Shown here piece after piece: positions 17,907 to 26,856 of a stretch of DNA of 47,000 nucleotides. The notes under the pieces are model-generated. The model was given only the letters and a program-made list of their open reading frames with translations, ran no database searches and had not been told where the DNA came from. Numbering within the stretch: the stretch's first letter is position 1; each line of letters opens with the position of its first letter. The DNA is taken from positions 1 through 47,000 of the forward strand of contig CACFCB010000007.1 in the NCBI GenBank assembly GCA_902564695.1, read 5' to 3'. Source of the stretch: an uncultured Prochlorococcus sp. GTDB lineage: Bacteria > Cyanobacteriota > Cyanobacteriia > PCC-6307 > Cyanobiaceae. A program made the translations under genes and the position numbers.

Positions 17907-20484
17907 TTTTTTTCTTAGATGTTGTCTTTTTATTTGTCTTCTTAGCTTCCAACAATTCTATAGCTTCCTCAATTGAGACATCTTCAGCACCTTTGCCTTC
18001 TGGCAAAGAGGCATTTGTCTTCCCTTGTTTTACATACATCCCATAGGGCCCATTAAAAATTTGAATATTTTCTTTTGCCCCTTTTGGTACACCCAAATCT
18101 TTCAAAGCAGTTCTTCCACCTCGCCCTCTTTTAGGCATAGCTAATAATTCCAAAGCCCTTTCTAGCTCAACCAACAAAACATCATCCTCAGCCTTTAATG
18201 ATCGATAATCTTTTTCGCCCTTGCCTTTATTCCAAACCACATAAGGCCCAAACCTACCTAAACCTGCTTGCACATTACCTGTATCTGGATGATCACCTAA
18301 AAGTCTAGGTAACTGAAGCAATCCAAGAGCATCAACCAAAGTCAACTCTTCTGGTTTTATTCCCTTCGGAAGGGATGCACGTTTGGGCTTTGATTTTTCT
18401 CCTTCAACAATCTCCCCTCTTTGAACATAAGGTCCATACTTTCCAAACAGTAAAAAGATTTTCTCCCCCGTCTCCGGATCTATGCCAATCGACTCAGGTC
18501 CCTCAGCTTTTTGCTTAAGAAGCATCTCCGCTTTATCTTCATCCAAATCTGCAGGAGTGATTTCCTGTGGGAGAGTCGCTGTTATTGGCTTACCATCTTC
18601 ACCAAGTTGTTTGGATTCCAAATACGTCCCAAATTTGCCCAACCTAACTAAAGAGGAAAGCCCCTCCAAAGATACTGCTCTAAATTGTCCTCCATCAATA
18701 TCTCCTTCTCTTTGTTGCACTTGATTCTCTAAACCAGTATCACCTTTATAAAAGCCCTTGAGATATGGTAACCAGTTCACCTTACCTGTTGAAATCTCAT
18801 CAAGTGTAGATTCCATACGAGCAGTAAAGCTTGTATCTACAAGGTCAGGGAAATGCTCTTCAAGAAGTGCCGTAACAGCAAAGGCTGTAAAGCTAGGAGT
18901 CAAAGAATTATTGTTTAAGACTGAATACCCTCGATCAACGATTGTTCCAATGATGCTTGCATATGTTGAAGGTCGACCTATACCTTCTTTCTCAAGTGTT
19001 TTAACTAACGACGCTTCACTATATCTAGCAGGAGGCTGAGTTTGATGTCCCAATGCCTCTACATTCTTAGCTATGGGAGTATCTCCTACCGCTAAATTAG
19101 GCAAAAGCACTTCTTGTCCTTCAAGTGCACTATCAGGGTCATCACTTCCTTCAACATAAGCTCTAAAAAAACCAGGGAAATCTATTCTTTTTCCACTTGC
19201 CCGAAAAGATACATCCGAGGCCTGTAATTCAACACTAAGCATTGTCAATCTTGCATCAGCCATTTGACTAGCAACAGTACGTTTCCAGATGAGCTCATAC
19301 AAAGAAAGGTCCCGTCCTTGCAAGTTTGATTCTTTTGGTGTTTTAAAACTCTCACCAGAAGGACGAATTGCTTCATGAGCTTCTTGAGCATTTCTAGTCT
19401 TATTTGAAAATTGGCGCGGCTTATTACTTAAATATTCAACCCCATATTTTGATTCAACACATTTTCGTGAGGCATTAATAGCCTGATCAGACAGGTGAAC
19501 TGAATCTGTTCTCATATATGTAATGAAACCCCTTTCATATAAACCTTGCGCACATCTCATGGTTTCTCTTGCTGATAGCCGAAGTTTTCTATTAGCTTCT
19601 TGCTGTAATGTACTTGTTGTAAAAGGAGGAACAGGTTTACGAATTGAAGGTTTTTCTTCGACATTAATAACTTTCCATGTATCAATAGTTAATTTTTGAG
19701 CAATTTTCTTGGATTCTTCTTCCTTGAGTAATTTTACATTTCGACCAGATTTCAATAATCCGGTTGACTCATCAAAGTCACTACCGCTAGCGATTCTCTG
19801 CCCACCGATAGAGGTCATTTTAACCTCAAATTCACTACCTTCTTTTTCAAGTTTTGCTTTTAAATCCCAATAACTTCCACTTTTAAAAGATCTTCTTGCT
19901 CTCTCACGCAAAACAAGCAATCTTACAGCTACTGATTGGACTCTTCCAGCAGATAAACCCCAAGAAACTTTTTTCCACAAAAGAGGAGATAAAGTATATC
20001 CAACTAATCTGTCTAAAATCCTTCTTGTTTCTTGGGCATGAACTAATTCCATATCAATTTCTCTAGTCTTAGAGAGGGCTTTAGAAATAGCTTCTTTAGT
20101 TATCTCGTGAAATACCATTCTCTTTACGGGAATCTTTGGATCAAGCACATTCATCAAATGCCAACTAATACTTTCTCCTTCTCTATCTTCATCAGTCGCA
20201 AGTAATAATTCACTAGCACCCTTCAAAGATTGTTTTAATTCCTTGACAATTTTTTTCTTGTCTTTGGGGATTACATACAAAGGATCAAAATCAGCAGCTG
20301 TATTAACACCAATTGTTGCCCACTTTTCTCCTTTGTGTTTCGCAGGGATCTCAGAGGCATTGTTGGGCAGATCTCTTATGTGCCCCATTGACGCAAGAAC
20401 TTGAAAATCCTTAGGCAAAAAACCTTTAATAGTTTTTGCCTTTGTGGGACTTTCAACAATTACCAAAGTATGGTCAGTGGGCAT
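17884..20484 (-). CDS. topA: DNA topoisomerase I (C-terminal tail apparently frameshifted)
   Basis: Type IA topoisomerase, which relaxes negative supercoils. As sequenced it is 866 aa. The Toprim domain holds Glu11 and the acidic triad DEDRE (98-102). The active-site Tyr323 lies in ITYMRTDS. The C-terminal half has repeated Gly-aromatic modules (GKFGTYLE, GKYGPYVQRG, GRFGPYVVWN, GPYGMYVKQG) that replace zinc fingers. The frame ends KKKKHFKKDY just after an A8 run. Removing one A continues the frame for 69 more residues, rich in Lys/Ser/Thr, to a stop at 17697. The core enzyme is intact either way. ATG at 20484, divergent from ndhB. Confidence 0.95.
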   Translation of the reverse strand: MPTDHTLVIVESPTKAKTIKGFLPKDFQVLASMGHIRDLPNNASEIPAKHKGEKWATIGVNTAADFDPLYVIPKDKKKIVKELKQSLKGASELLLATDEDREGESISWHLMNVLDPKIPVKRMVFHEITKEAISKALSKTREIDMELVHAQETRRILDRLVGYTLSPLLWKKVSWGLSAGRVQSVAVRLLVLRERARRSFKSGSYWDLKAKLEKEGSEFEVKMTSIGGQRIASGSDFDESTGLLKSGRNVKLLKEEESKKIAQKLTIDTWKVINVEEKPSIRKPVPPFTTSTLQQEANRKLRLSARETMRCAQGLYERGFITYMRTDSVHLSDQAINASRKCVESKYGVEYLSNKPRQFSNKTRNAQEAHEAIRPSGESFKTPKESNLQGRDLSLYELIWKRTVASQMADARLTMLSVELQASDVSFRASGKRIDFPGFFRAYVEGSDDPDSALEGQEVLLPNLAVGDTPIAKNVEALGHQTQPPARYSEASLVKTLEKEGIGRPSTYASIIGTIVDRGYSVLNNNSLTPSFTAFAVTALLEEHFPDLVDTSFTARMESTLDEISTGKVNWLPYLKGFYKGDTGLENQVQQREGDIDGGQFRAVSLEGLSSLVRLGKFGTYLESKQLGEDGKPITATLPQEITPADLDEDKAEMLLKQKAEGPESIGIDPETGEKIFLLFGKYGPYVQRGEIVEGEKSKPKRASLPKGIKPEELTLVDALGLLQLPRLLGDHPDTGNVQAGLGRFGPYVVWNKGKGEKDYRSLKAEDDVLLVELERALELLAMPKRGRGGRTALKDLGVPKGAKENIQIFNGPYGMYVKQGKTNASLPEGKGAEDVSIEEAIELLEAKKTNKKTTSKKKKHFKKDY

Positions 20485-20614
20485 CAGATCAATTTCCCTC
20501 CTTCTTATCTAACGTACTGAAAGGTAAAATGCATAGTCCAAAATAATAAAAAAGGAATATTTTATAACTTCGCTAGAGTCATAAAATCAGACATCGCTTA
20601 AAAACAATACACAA

Positions 20615-22177
20615 ATGGGAGAAATTTTTTCTTTTCAAATATTCATAAATACTCCTGTAGAGCTTTTAAATCTCTCTTTAAATGCCAAAACCGTTCTCCC
20701 AGAAGCTGCGGTCCTAATAGCAATGCTCGGCACCCTGTTAGTTGATTTAGCTGGTGAAAAGATTTCAGCCAGATGGTCTCCGCCTATCTGTTATTCAGGT
20801 CTTGGTTCTTCTTTGATTTTGCTAGCAATGCAATGGAATGGAGAAATGCAAGAATCTTTCTTAGGAGCATTTGTCGCAGACAATCTTGCTATTGCATTTA
20901 GAGGGGTTATAGTTCTTTCTACTCTTATTTCTCTACTAATTAGCTGGAGATACGCTGAGCAAAATGGGAGTCCTATTGGTGAATTTGCTGCAATATTATT
21001 AGCTGCCACACTTGGAGCAATGCTTCTATGCGGCTCAACTGATTTAGTAAGTGTTTTTGTTTCACTGGAAACACTCTCCGTTGCTAGCTACCTACTTTCT
21101 GGATACCTCAAAAGAGATTCAAGAAGCTCAGAAGCAGCTTTAAAATATTTGTTAGTTGGATCAGCTGCTGCTGCAGTATTCCTGTATGGAGCATCTCTAC
21201 TTTATGGAATTAGTGGATCTACAAACCTAAAGGAAATAGGACTAACATTAATAAGTGCACCTACTCCTTTATCTGCATTAGCGCTTGTTTTTGTCCTGTC
21301 TACAGTAGCCTTTAAAATTGCTGCTGTACCCTTCCATCAATGGACTCCTGACGTTTACGAGGGTTCTCCGACTCCGGTAGTCGCATTTTTATCAGTTGGA
21401 TCAAAAACAGCCGGTTTTGCCTTGGCAGTAAGGATTTTAGTGGGATGTTTTAGCGCTTTTGACACTCAATGGAAATTACTTTTTACTGTTTTAGCCGTTC
21501 TAAGTATGTCACTTGGAAATATTGTTGCGTTAGCTCAAAAATCAATGAAGAGAATGCTGGCTTATAGCTCAATTGGGCAAGCTGGCTTTGTAATGATTGG
21601 ATTGGTTTGCGGAACTGAAGATGGTTTTGCAGCGATGGTTCTATATATGGCAGCTTACTTATTTATGAATCTTGGTGCATTTGCATGCATAATACTTTTC
21701 TCAATCAGAACAGGAAGTGATCAAATTTCTGATTATTCAGGGCTTTATCAAAAAGATCCATTAATAACTTTAGGATTAAGTCTATGCCTTCTATCGTTAG
21801 GAGGTATACCTCCAATGCTTGGATTCTTTGGGAAGATTTATTTATTTTTTGCCGGATGGGCTGATGGCCAATATTTACTTGTAACTGTTGGCTTGATTAC
21901 TTCAGTGATTTCTATTTACTACTACATCTCAGTAATAAAAATGATGGTTGTAAAAGAACCAAAAGAGGCTTCAGATGTTGTAAAGGCCTATCCATCTATA
22001 GAATGGTCACTTTCGGGTATGTCATCTTTAAAAGTAGCTTTAATTTTCTGTGTTTTAGTTACTGCAATTGGAGGAATCATCTCAAACCCTCTCTTTAATT
22101 TTGCTGATAGTGCGGTAAGCGGCACACCATTACTTCAAGAGGCTATTACTCTTGCAAATAAAAGTTCAATTATCTAA
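20615..22177 (+). CDS. ndhB: NAD(P)H-quinone oxidoreductase subunit 2 (NDH-1 subunit B)
   Basis: NdhB of 520 aa, an antiporter-like, proton-pumping membrane subunit of the cyanobacterial NDH-1 complex in respiration and cyclic electron flow. It has about 14 hydrophobic helices. Family landmarks are [14 protein letters not shown], the key Lys in [24 protein letters not shown], and [13 protein letters not shown]. The ATG at 20615 ([20 protein letters not shown]) gives normal length. The 130-base gap to the divergent topA gene should hold both promoters. The following ABC ATPase starts within or just after its 3' end. Confidence 0.96.
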   Translation: MGEIFSFQIFINTPVELLNLSLNAKTVLPEAAVLIAMLGTLLVDLAGEKISARWSPPICYSGLGSSLILLAMQWNGEMQESFLGAFVADNLAIAFRGVIVLSTLISLLISWRYAEQNGSPIGEFAAILLAATLGAMLLCGSTDLVSVFVSLETLSVASYLLSGYLKRDSRSSEAALKYLLVGSAAAAVFLYGASLLYGISGSTNLKEIGLTLISAPTPLSALALVFVLSTVAFKIAAVPFHQWTPDVYEGSPTPVVAFLSVGSKTAGFALAVRILVGCFSAFDTQWKLLFTVLAVLSMSLGNIVALAQKSMKRMLAYSSIGQAGFVMIGLVCGTEDGFAAMVLYMAAYLFMNLGAFACIILFSIRTGSDQISDYSGLYQKDPLITLGLSLCLLSLGGIPPMLGFFGKIYLFFAGWADGQYLLVTVGLITSVISIYYYISVIKMMVVKEPKEASDVVKAYPSIEWSLSGMSSLKVALIFCVLVTAIGGIISNPLFNFADSAVSGTPLLQEAITLANKSSII

Positions 22178-22877
22178 CCAATCAAAATCATTGAAAAAAT
22201 CTGTAGCTCGTTTGACTAATGTAAATAAATTTTATGGGGAAGGCTCAGTAAAAGTTAAAGCTCTTGACGACCTAAATCTTGAAGTTTTCCAAGGGGATTA
22301 CCTTGCAGTTATGGGAGCAAGTGGATCTGGTAAAAGCACTGCAATGAATATTCTTGGGTGCCTTGATCGTCCTACTCACGGAAAATATGAATTAAACGGA
22401 ACTTCAGTAGAAAAGCTTGATGATGATTTGCTCGCAGATATTAGAAACAAAGAACTTGGTTTTGTTTTTCAACAATTTCATCTACTCCAAGAAGCAACAG
22501 CACTCGAGAATGTAATGCTTCCAATGATTTATGCATGTGTCCCCTCATCAGAAAGGAAAAAACGTGCTATAGAGGCTCTTACTCAAGTAGGACTTGGGAA
22601 TAGGTTGGAAAATCTTCCAAATCAATTGTCGGGAGGGCAGCAACAACGTGTCGCCATAGCAAGAGCAATAATTAATAAACCATCTCTGTTATTAGCAGAT
22701 GAACCAACTGGTGCTCTTGATTCCAAAACTACAGAAGATGTTTTAAATCTTTTTGACCAACTTCATAAACAAGGAATAACAATTGTCTTAGTTACTCACG
22801 AAGACAATGTTGCTCAAAGAGCAAAAAAAATTGCAAGATTTAGAGATGGTAAGGTAATAGAAATTTCTCTAAATTAA
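22152..22877 (+). CDS. ABC transporter ATP-binding protein (LolD/MacB-like)
   Basis: A 241-aa ATPase subunit of the LolD/MacB/FtsE type. Walker [10 protein letters not shown] is at 55-63, a family-specific Q-loop in [21 protein letters not shown], the signature LSGGQQQR, Walker [16 protein letters not shown] and the switch His in VTHE. Such ATPases drive mechanotransmission permeases that act on lipoproteins, peptides or macrolides; no permease is adjacent, so the partner lies elsewhere. The start is uncertain: TTG at 22152 overlaps ndhB by 26 bases and has AAGAGG at a good distance, while TTG at 22191 gives a shorter protein beginning at KKSVARL. The stop abuts the birA stop with no gap. Confidence 0.9.
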   Translation: MQIKVQLSNQSKSLKKSVARLTNVNKFYGEGSVKVKALDDLNLEVFQGDYLAVMGASGSGKSTAMNILGCLDRPTHGKYELNGTSVEKLDDDLLADIRNKELGFVFQQFHLLQEATALENVMLPMIYACVPSSERKKRAIEALTQVGLGNRLENLPNQLSGGQQQRVAIARAIINKPSLLLADEPTGALDSKTTEDVLNLFDQLHKQGITIVLVTHEDNVAQRAKKIARFRDGKVIEISLN

Positions 22878-23642
22878 TTAATTATAATTAGATAAAATTT
22901 TCTCTTGACCTTCTTTAAAAAGAATCAATCTTCCTATAGAGTCAATACCTTTTATTTCCCATTGGTAGGCAGTTTCTTTATCAATATATTTTTTTGACCA
23001 TAATCTTTTTTCAATCTCACAGCATAAAGTTTTTGGATCATCAAGTAAATCTAAAGATCTTTCTATTGAGAATAAAACTTCAGATGACCAGAAATTTATA
23101 TTCATGTTATTGGACCCCAAAAGTTGTTTTAGTGAAATTCCTTCATTAGGAACATTATTAAAAACATTCAAACCAACTCCAACTCTTAATAATCTAATTT
23201 TCCCTGCTCTTGAAAATATTCTAGGTAAAATTCCAGCTATTTTTTTTCCATTAACCAAAAGATCATTTGGCCATTTTATTTTGACATCAACACCTAAACA
23301 TTCAATCCTTTCAGTCAAAGCTAACGCTACCGCTAGGCCGAACATCGCAGAGTTTTTTAAATTAGAACCATTTTTTTGAATAGCGGCACTAACCCACACT
23401 CCTCCCTTTGGTGAATGCCAATTACGACCAAATTGTCCATAACCATATTTTTGAGAAGAAGCAAAAATTGCTTTGTAGTGATTATCTTTAACTGGACTAT
23501 CTACAATCCATTTAGATAGTTCTATTTCAGTACTTGCACAAATAGATTTCAAAATTATTTTCCAAGACCTATTAGATGGATGATTTAATTTGTGATATCG
23601 ATAAATCAGTCCCACACTTCTAAAGCGTTTTTTATTTTTCAT
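22878..23642 (-). CDS. birA: Biotin--[acetyl-CoA-carboxylase] ligase
   Basis: A 254-aa biotin protein ligase that attaches biotin through biotinyl-AMP to AccB for fatty-acid synthesis. The adenylate loop is seen as YGYGQFGRNWHSPKGG, a variant of the GRGRxGRxW motif, and the core motif KWPNDLLVNGKKIAGIL carries the catalytic Lys. There is no N-terminal helix-turn-helix domain, so it is a mono-functional ligase and not a repressor. The C-terminal domain (WEIKGIDSIGRLILFKEG) is the small SH3-like part. ATG at 23642. Convergent with, and directly abutting, the upstream ABC ATPase gene. Confidence 0.93.
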   Translation of the reverse strand: MKNKKRFRSVGLIYRYHKLNHPSNRSWKIILKSICASTEIELSKWIVDSPVKDNHYKAIFASSQKYGYGQFGRNWHSPKGGVWVSAAIQKNGSNLKNSAMFGLAVALALTERIECLGVDVKIKWPNDLLVNGKKIAGILPRIFSRAGKIRLLRVGVGLNVFNNVPNEGISLKQLLGSNNMNINFWSSEVLFSIERSLDLLDDPKTLCCEIEKRLWSKKYIDKETAYQWEIKGIDSIGRLILFKEGQEKILSNYN

Positions 23643-23672
23643 CTTTCAATGTTTTAGATACTCCTGAAATAA

Positions 23673-24449
23673 TCAAGACTTATCAATTGACTTTTTAAGT
23701 TCTTCTAATTCAACTTCAACTTCTTGGATTTTTACTGTCTTTAATTCATTCAAATTCAAATCAGACGGAGGCAAAGCTATTGACTCAACTCCAGATTTTA
23801 ATTGACTCCTTAATGTCTCTAATTCTTTTTCTATATCATCACCTCCTTCTAATTCTGAGAATTTACTTTCAAGATCTTCACCCGCCAGATCTAATGCTGC
23901 CTGACTAGAAGCTTCTAATGCCTCGACTTTGTCTTCCATTCTTTCAAAAGCAGCCATAGCAGACTTACTTCCTAAATCGCCAACCGCACTTTGAATTTGC
24001 TGCTGAGCTTTTGCTGCCTGAGCTCTCGCTTTAAGCATATCTTTTTTTGTTCGAGCTTCAGCAATCTTTCTTTCTAATAACAAAAGACTTTTTTTTAGTT
24101 TTTCAACTTGACCATTTTGTGATTCAAACTGAGACGACAAAGATTGAAAAGATTCTTGAAAAGTTTTTTTTCTACTCAATGCTTCTCTAGCCAAATCGTC
24201 CTCTCCTTTCTTCAAGGCCAATTCAGCTCTTGTAAACCAATTTTTAATTTGCTCTTTTGATTGAGCTGCCTGATTTTCTAATCTTTTTTGACTTGCAATA
24301 GCAATAGCAACAGCTTGACGAAGTTTCACCAAATCTTCTTGCATATCAATGACAGACTGATCAAGTATTTTTATTGGATCTTCTGAATCACTAACAAAAG
24401 CATTTAAATTTGCCCTTAGTAATCGACTTAATCTATCTAATAATCCCAT
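23673..24449 (-). CDS. vipp1: PspA/IM30 family protein Vipp1
   Basis: A 258-aa, almost wholly alpha-helical PspA-family (ESCRT-III-like) protein. It opens with the amphipathic helix MGLLDRLSRLLRANLNAFV and has long coiled coils with DPIKILDQSVIDMQEDLVKL, then KKDMLKARAQAAKAQQQIQ and MAAFERMEDKVEALEASSQA. The extra C-terminal segment (about 215-258, VESIALPPSDLNLNEL to the end) distinguishes Vipp1 from bacterial PspA. Vipp1 forms membrane-bound rings needed for thylakoid formation and membrane protection. Start ATG at 24449, 30 bases upstream of birA on the same strand. Divergent from the DciA-like gene. Confidence 0.94.
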   Translation of the reverse strand: MGLLDRLSRLLRANLNAFVSDSEDPIKILDQSVIDMQEDLVKLRQAVAIAIASQKRLENQAAQSKEQIKNWFTRAELALKKGEDDLAREALSRKKTFQESFQSLSSQFESQNGQVEKLKKSLLLLERKIAEARTKKDMLKARAQAAKAQQQIQSAVGDLGSKSAMAAFERMEDKVEALEASSQAALDLAGEDLESKFSELEGGDDIEKELETLRSQLKSGVESIALPPSDLNLNELKTVKIQEVEVELEELKKSIDKS

Positions 24450-24522
24450 TAGGATTTTTATGCAATCAAAAAAAATATTAGCTAGATTTAAGCAATAACC
24501 AATCTTAAGTGTCTAATTTAAA

Positions 24523-25005
24523 TTGATTTTAGAAGGCTCAAAACATAAAACAAAAGCAAAAAGAGGAACGTCAATTTATACATGCTTAGAAAAAATCAAG
24601 TCATCATGGAAAGAAAATCTAGGAGGGCTTATTCAAGATTGGTCGGCAATTGCTGGAGAGAAACTCTCAATGAATTGCACACCCCTTAATATTCAAAACA
24701 AAGTTCTGACAATTGGAGCAAGCCATCCCCAGTGGAGGCAAGCTCTCCAGTACAACCGTTTGGAGTTAATTGAATCTTTAAAATCATATGGATATCAAAT
24801 AAATGAAATACGTATTAGACAACATTATCCAATTGATTTGGTGACCAAAGAAAGTGAAGAAGAAATATGGGAAAAGCACCCAAGTAGAACTGATAAGAAT
24901 GGAATACTCAATTGTCCCCTATGCGAAGTACCTTCTCCCAAGGGAGAAATTAAATTATGGGGCAAATGCAGCTTTTGCAGAAGAAAAGAATTGAAAGTTA
25001 ATTAA
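24523..25005 (+). CDS. DUF721/DciA-like protein with C-terminal zinc-ribbon-like motif
   Basis: A 160-aa protein. The first ~100 residues match the DUF721/DciA pattern: a helical start, then LIQDWSAIAGEKLSMNCTPLNI, VLTIGASHPQWRQALQYNRLELI. DciA loads the replicative helicase DnaB in bacteria that lack DnaC, which suits cyanobacteria. The C-terminus adds a CPLC-x14-CSFC pair (about residues 130-151), a likely zinc ribbon that the basic DciA domain does not need. The start is a TTG at 24523, the first start-like codon after an in-frame stop at 24514; no Shine-Dalgarno is seen. It lies between divergent vipp1 and convergent ubiE. Confidence 0.78.
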   Translation: MILEGSKHKTKAKRGTSIYTCLEKIKSSWKENLGGLIQDWSAIAGEKLSMNCTPLNIQNKVLTIGASHPQWRQALQYNRLELIESLKSYGYQINEIRIRQHYPIDLVTKESEEEIWEKHPSRTDKNGILNCPLCEVPSPKGEIKLWGKCSFCRRKELKVN

Positions 25006-25016
25006 ACAAAAAATAC

Positions 25017-25742
25017 TTAGGATTCAAGCAATAAAATACCCATCTGTCCCATTGCTAATGTTTGATATTCAGCTTTTCTAAATCCAGCTGAAAGTGCCAT
25101 ATTAATTTGTTTAGAGCCTGAAGGGAAATTAACTAAACTTTTTTTTATGTATGAATATTCTTTCCCTAAGCCAAAAAATGATGCGATTGGGACGACATAA
25201 AAACTTAAATAGCTTTTTTGAAACAGTCCTTGCATTGAAACACCTTCAAAAGACCTAAAATCTAATATCCCAGCTCTTCCCCCTGGTTTCAATATTCTAA
25301 AAGCCTCTCTAAGGCCTTCATAAGAGCTAGAGAGATTTCTTAGTCCATAAGCCATCAAAATGCCATCAAATTGATTTGATTCAAAGTTTGTCTCCAGAAC
25401 ATCACCATTTATCCATTCAATTAAAGAGTAATCTTCTCTTGATCGTTCTCTAGCAACTACTAATGCTTGAGAAGCTGAATCTATTCCAATAATATTTGCA
25501 GAACTTTTCATATATTTAGCCAAAAGTATTGTCATATCTCCCGTTCCACAACATAGATCTATCCATTTTTCTCCTAAAGCTGGATTAAGTATATGTAGCA
25601 ATTTTCTTTTCCAAAACCTATGCAATCCAAAGCTAAAAATATCATTTAGAAAATCATATTTTGAAGAAATTGAATTAAATAATTTCTCTATCTCTCTACT
25701 ATTACCTGGTTTCATAAAATCATTGAAAATAGTTTTTCTCAC
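25017..25742 (-). CDS. menG: UbiE/MenG-type quinone methyltransferase
   Basis: A SAM-dependent methyltransferase of the UbiE/MenG family, 241 aa. In cyanobacteria the orthologue methylates the naphthoquinone ring in the last step of phylloquinone synthesis for photosystem I. The SAM-binding motif WIDLCCGTGDMTILLAK, the acidic loop end GIDSAS, and the family signatures LMAYGLRNLSS and FRILKPGGRAGILDF are present. The start may be GTG at 25742 or ATG at 25715 (MKPGNSREIEKLF), nine residues shorter; homologues tend to begin near the latter. A 16-bp palindrome covers the GTG. Benzoquinone versus naphthoquinone use is not decided by sequence here. Confidence 0.92.
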   Translation of the reverse strand: MRKTIFNDFMKPGNSREIEKLFNSISSKYDFLNDIFSFGLHRFWKRKLLHILNPALGEKWIDLCCGTGDMTILLAKYMKSSANIIGIDSASQALVVARERSREDYSLIEWINGDVLETNFESNQFDGILMAYGLRNLSSSYEGLREAFRILKPGGRAGILDFRSFEGVSMQGLFQKSYLSFYVVPIASFFGLGKEYSYIKKSLVNFPSGSKQINMALSAGFRKAEYQTLAMGQMGILLLES

Positions 25743-25795
25743 ATTAGAATTCTAATGGCTAAGTATTATTTTGCATCCTTTAATAAAAACACTTA

Positions 25796-26566
25796 TTATT
25801 CAAGTGGTCTTATACATAAATTCTCCTTAATTAAATATTCTTTTATTTCTCTTATGGTCAATTGTCCATCATGCAACAATGAAGCCAGTAATGCGGCTGA
25901 AGATTTCCCAAGTGTAAAAGCCTCTTTTATATGTCTCAAACAGCCAGCTCCTCCTGAAGCTATGACTGGTATTGGTACTTTCTCAGAAATAGATTTAGTT
26001 AGATCAATATCATAACCATTTTGCGTCCCATCACCATCCATGGAAGTTAATAGGATTTCTCCTGCTCCAAGTTCAAATACTTTTTCAGCCCACTCAATAA
26101 CATCCAAACCTGTATTTTTTCTTCCCCCACTTACATAAACTTCCCATTTGTCAGGAATATATTTGCTCTTTTTTGCATCTATTGCAACAACAATACATTG
26201 AGACCCAAAACGATTTGCTCCTTGGGAAATCAAAGAAGGGTCTTTTACCGCACTTGAATTTAAACTTACTTTGTCAGCCCCTGCTCTCAATAATTCATTA
26301 ATTCCATTCAACGAACTTATACCTCCTCCAACAGTAAAAGGAATTGTGACTGCCTCAGATGTACGTCTTACCATATCAACCAAAGTAGCTCTTTTTTCGT
26401 ATGTAGCGGTAATGTCTAGGAAGACTAATTCATCTGCTCCCGCCTGACTATATCTACATCCCAACTCAACTGGATCACCAGCATCCCGCAATCCAACGAA
26501 GTTAACTCCCTTTACTACTCGTCCATTTGAAACATCCAAACAAGGAATCAATCTTAATGCAACCAT
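25796..26566 (-). CDS. hisF: Imidazole glycerol phosphate synthase, cyclase subunit
   Basis: HisF of 256 aa, a (beta/alpha)8 barrel that uses ammonia from HisH to convert PRFAR into imidazole glycerol phosphate and AICAR. The catalytic acid/base pair Asp11 (IPCLDV) and Asp130 (VVAIDAKK) is in place. Phosphate-binding loops VGGGISS and VIASGGAGC are intact, and the half-barrel repeat is visible (DITATYEKR and [13 protein letters not shown]). ATG at 26566. It follows menG's upstream region by about 50 bases on the same strand and is divergent from the petP-like gene. hisH is not in the window. Confidence 0.96.
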   Translation of the reverse strand: MVALRLIPCLDVSNGRVVKGVNFVGLRDAGDPVELGCRYSQAGADELVFLDITATYEKRATLVDMVRRTSEAVTIPFTVGGGISSLNGINELLRAGADKVSLNSSAVKDPSLISQGANRFGSQCIVVAIDAKKSKYIPDKWEVYVSGGRKNTGLDVIEWAEKVFELGAGEILLTSMDGDGTQNGYDIDLTKSISEKVPIPVIASGGAGCLRHIKEAFTLGKSSAALLASLLHDGQLTIREIKEYLIKENLCIRPLE

Positions 26567-26619
26567 GATTTTTAAACAGAGGAACTGTTAAGGTGCCCGA
26601 AATTAAGTATTTTAATTCC

Positions 26620-26841
26620 ATGGCTAAGCCAACCTCCCTTTCAAGGATAGGTTCAAAAATTAAGATTAATATTGAACGTGTAAGAGATCGCATACCTTCT
26701 TATTTGATTGACCAACTATCGGAGGACCCAAGAGGAACTGTAATCGATTACAAGATGACTGATGGCAGAGGTGGAATTGGTGTGGTAATAAAAATGAATG
26801 ATGGCAGCAAACATTGGTTTTTTGAAGATGAAGTTTCTTAA
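26620..26841 (+). CDS. PetP-like (DUF2862) cytochrome b6f-associated protein
   Basis: A 73-aa protein starting MAKPTSLSRIGSKIKINIER, with an SH3-like pattern: RVRDRIPSYLIDQL, GTVIDYKMTDGRGGIGVVIKM and the ending HWFFEDEVS. This matches the DUF2862 family, whose Synechocystis member (Ssr2998, PetP) binds the stromal face of cytochrome b6f and influences linear electron flow. I chose the ATG at 26620; a GTG at 26593 would add nine residues (MPEIKYFNS). It lies 15 bases before chlG and probably shares its transcript. The PetP link is from memory of the family; the DUF2862 resemblance is fairly strong. Confidence 0.78.
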   Translation: MAKPTSLSRIGSKIKINIERVRDRIPSYLIDQLSEDPRGTVIDYKMTDGRGGIGVVIKMNDGSKHWFFEDEVS

Positions 26842-26856
26842 GCCTGAGGTTCAAAA

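Noticed and set aside
17701-17976. Plus-strand open frame of 91 codons rich in Phe/Val/Leu opposite the topA tail
   Set aside because: It is the antisense of the Lys-rich topA repeat; its composition is implausible and the opposite strand explains it.
25742-25757. 16-bp perfect palindrome over the menG GTG start
   Set aside because: In a 47-kb AT-rich window about one such palindrome is expected by chance; no repeat or regulator suggests an operator.
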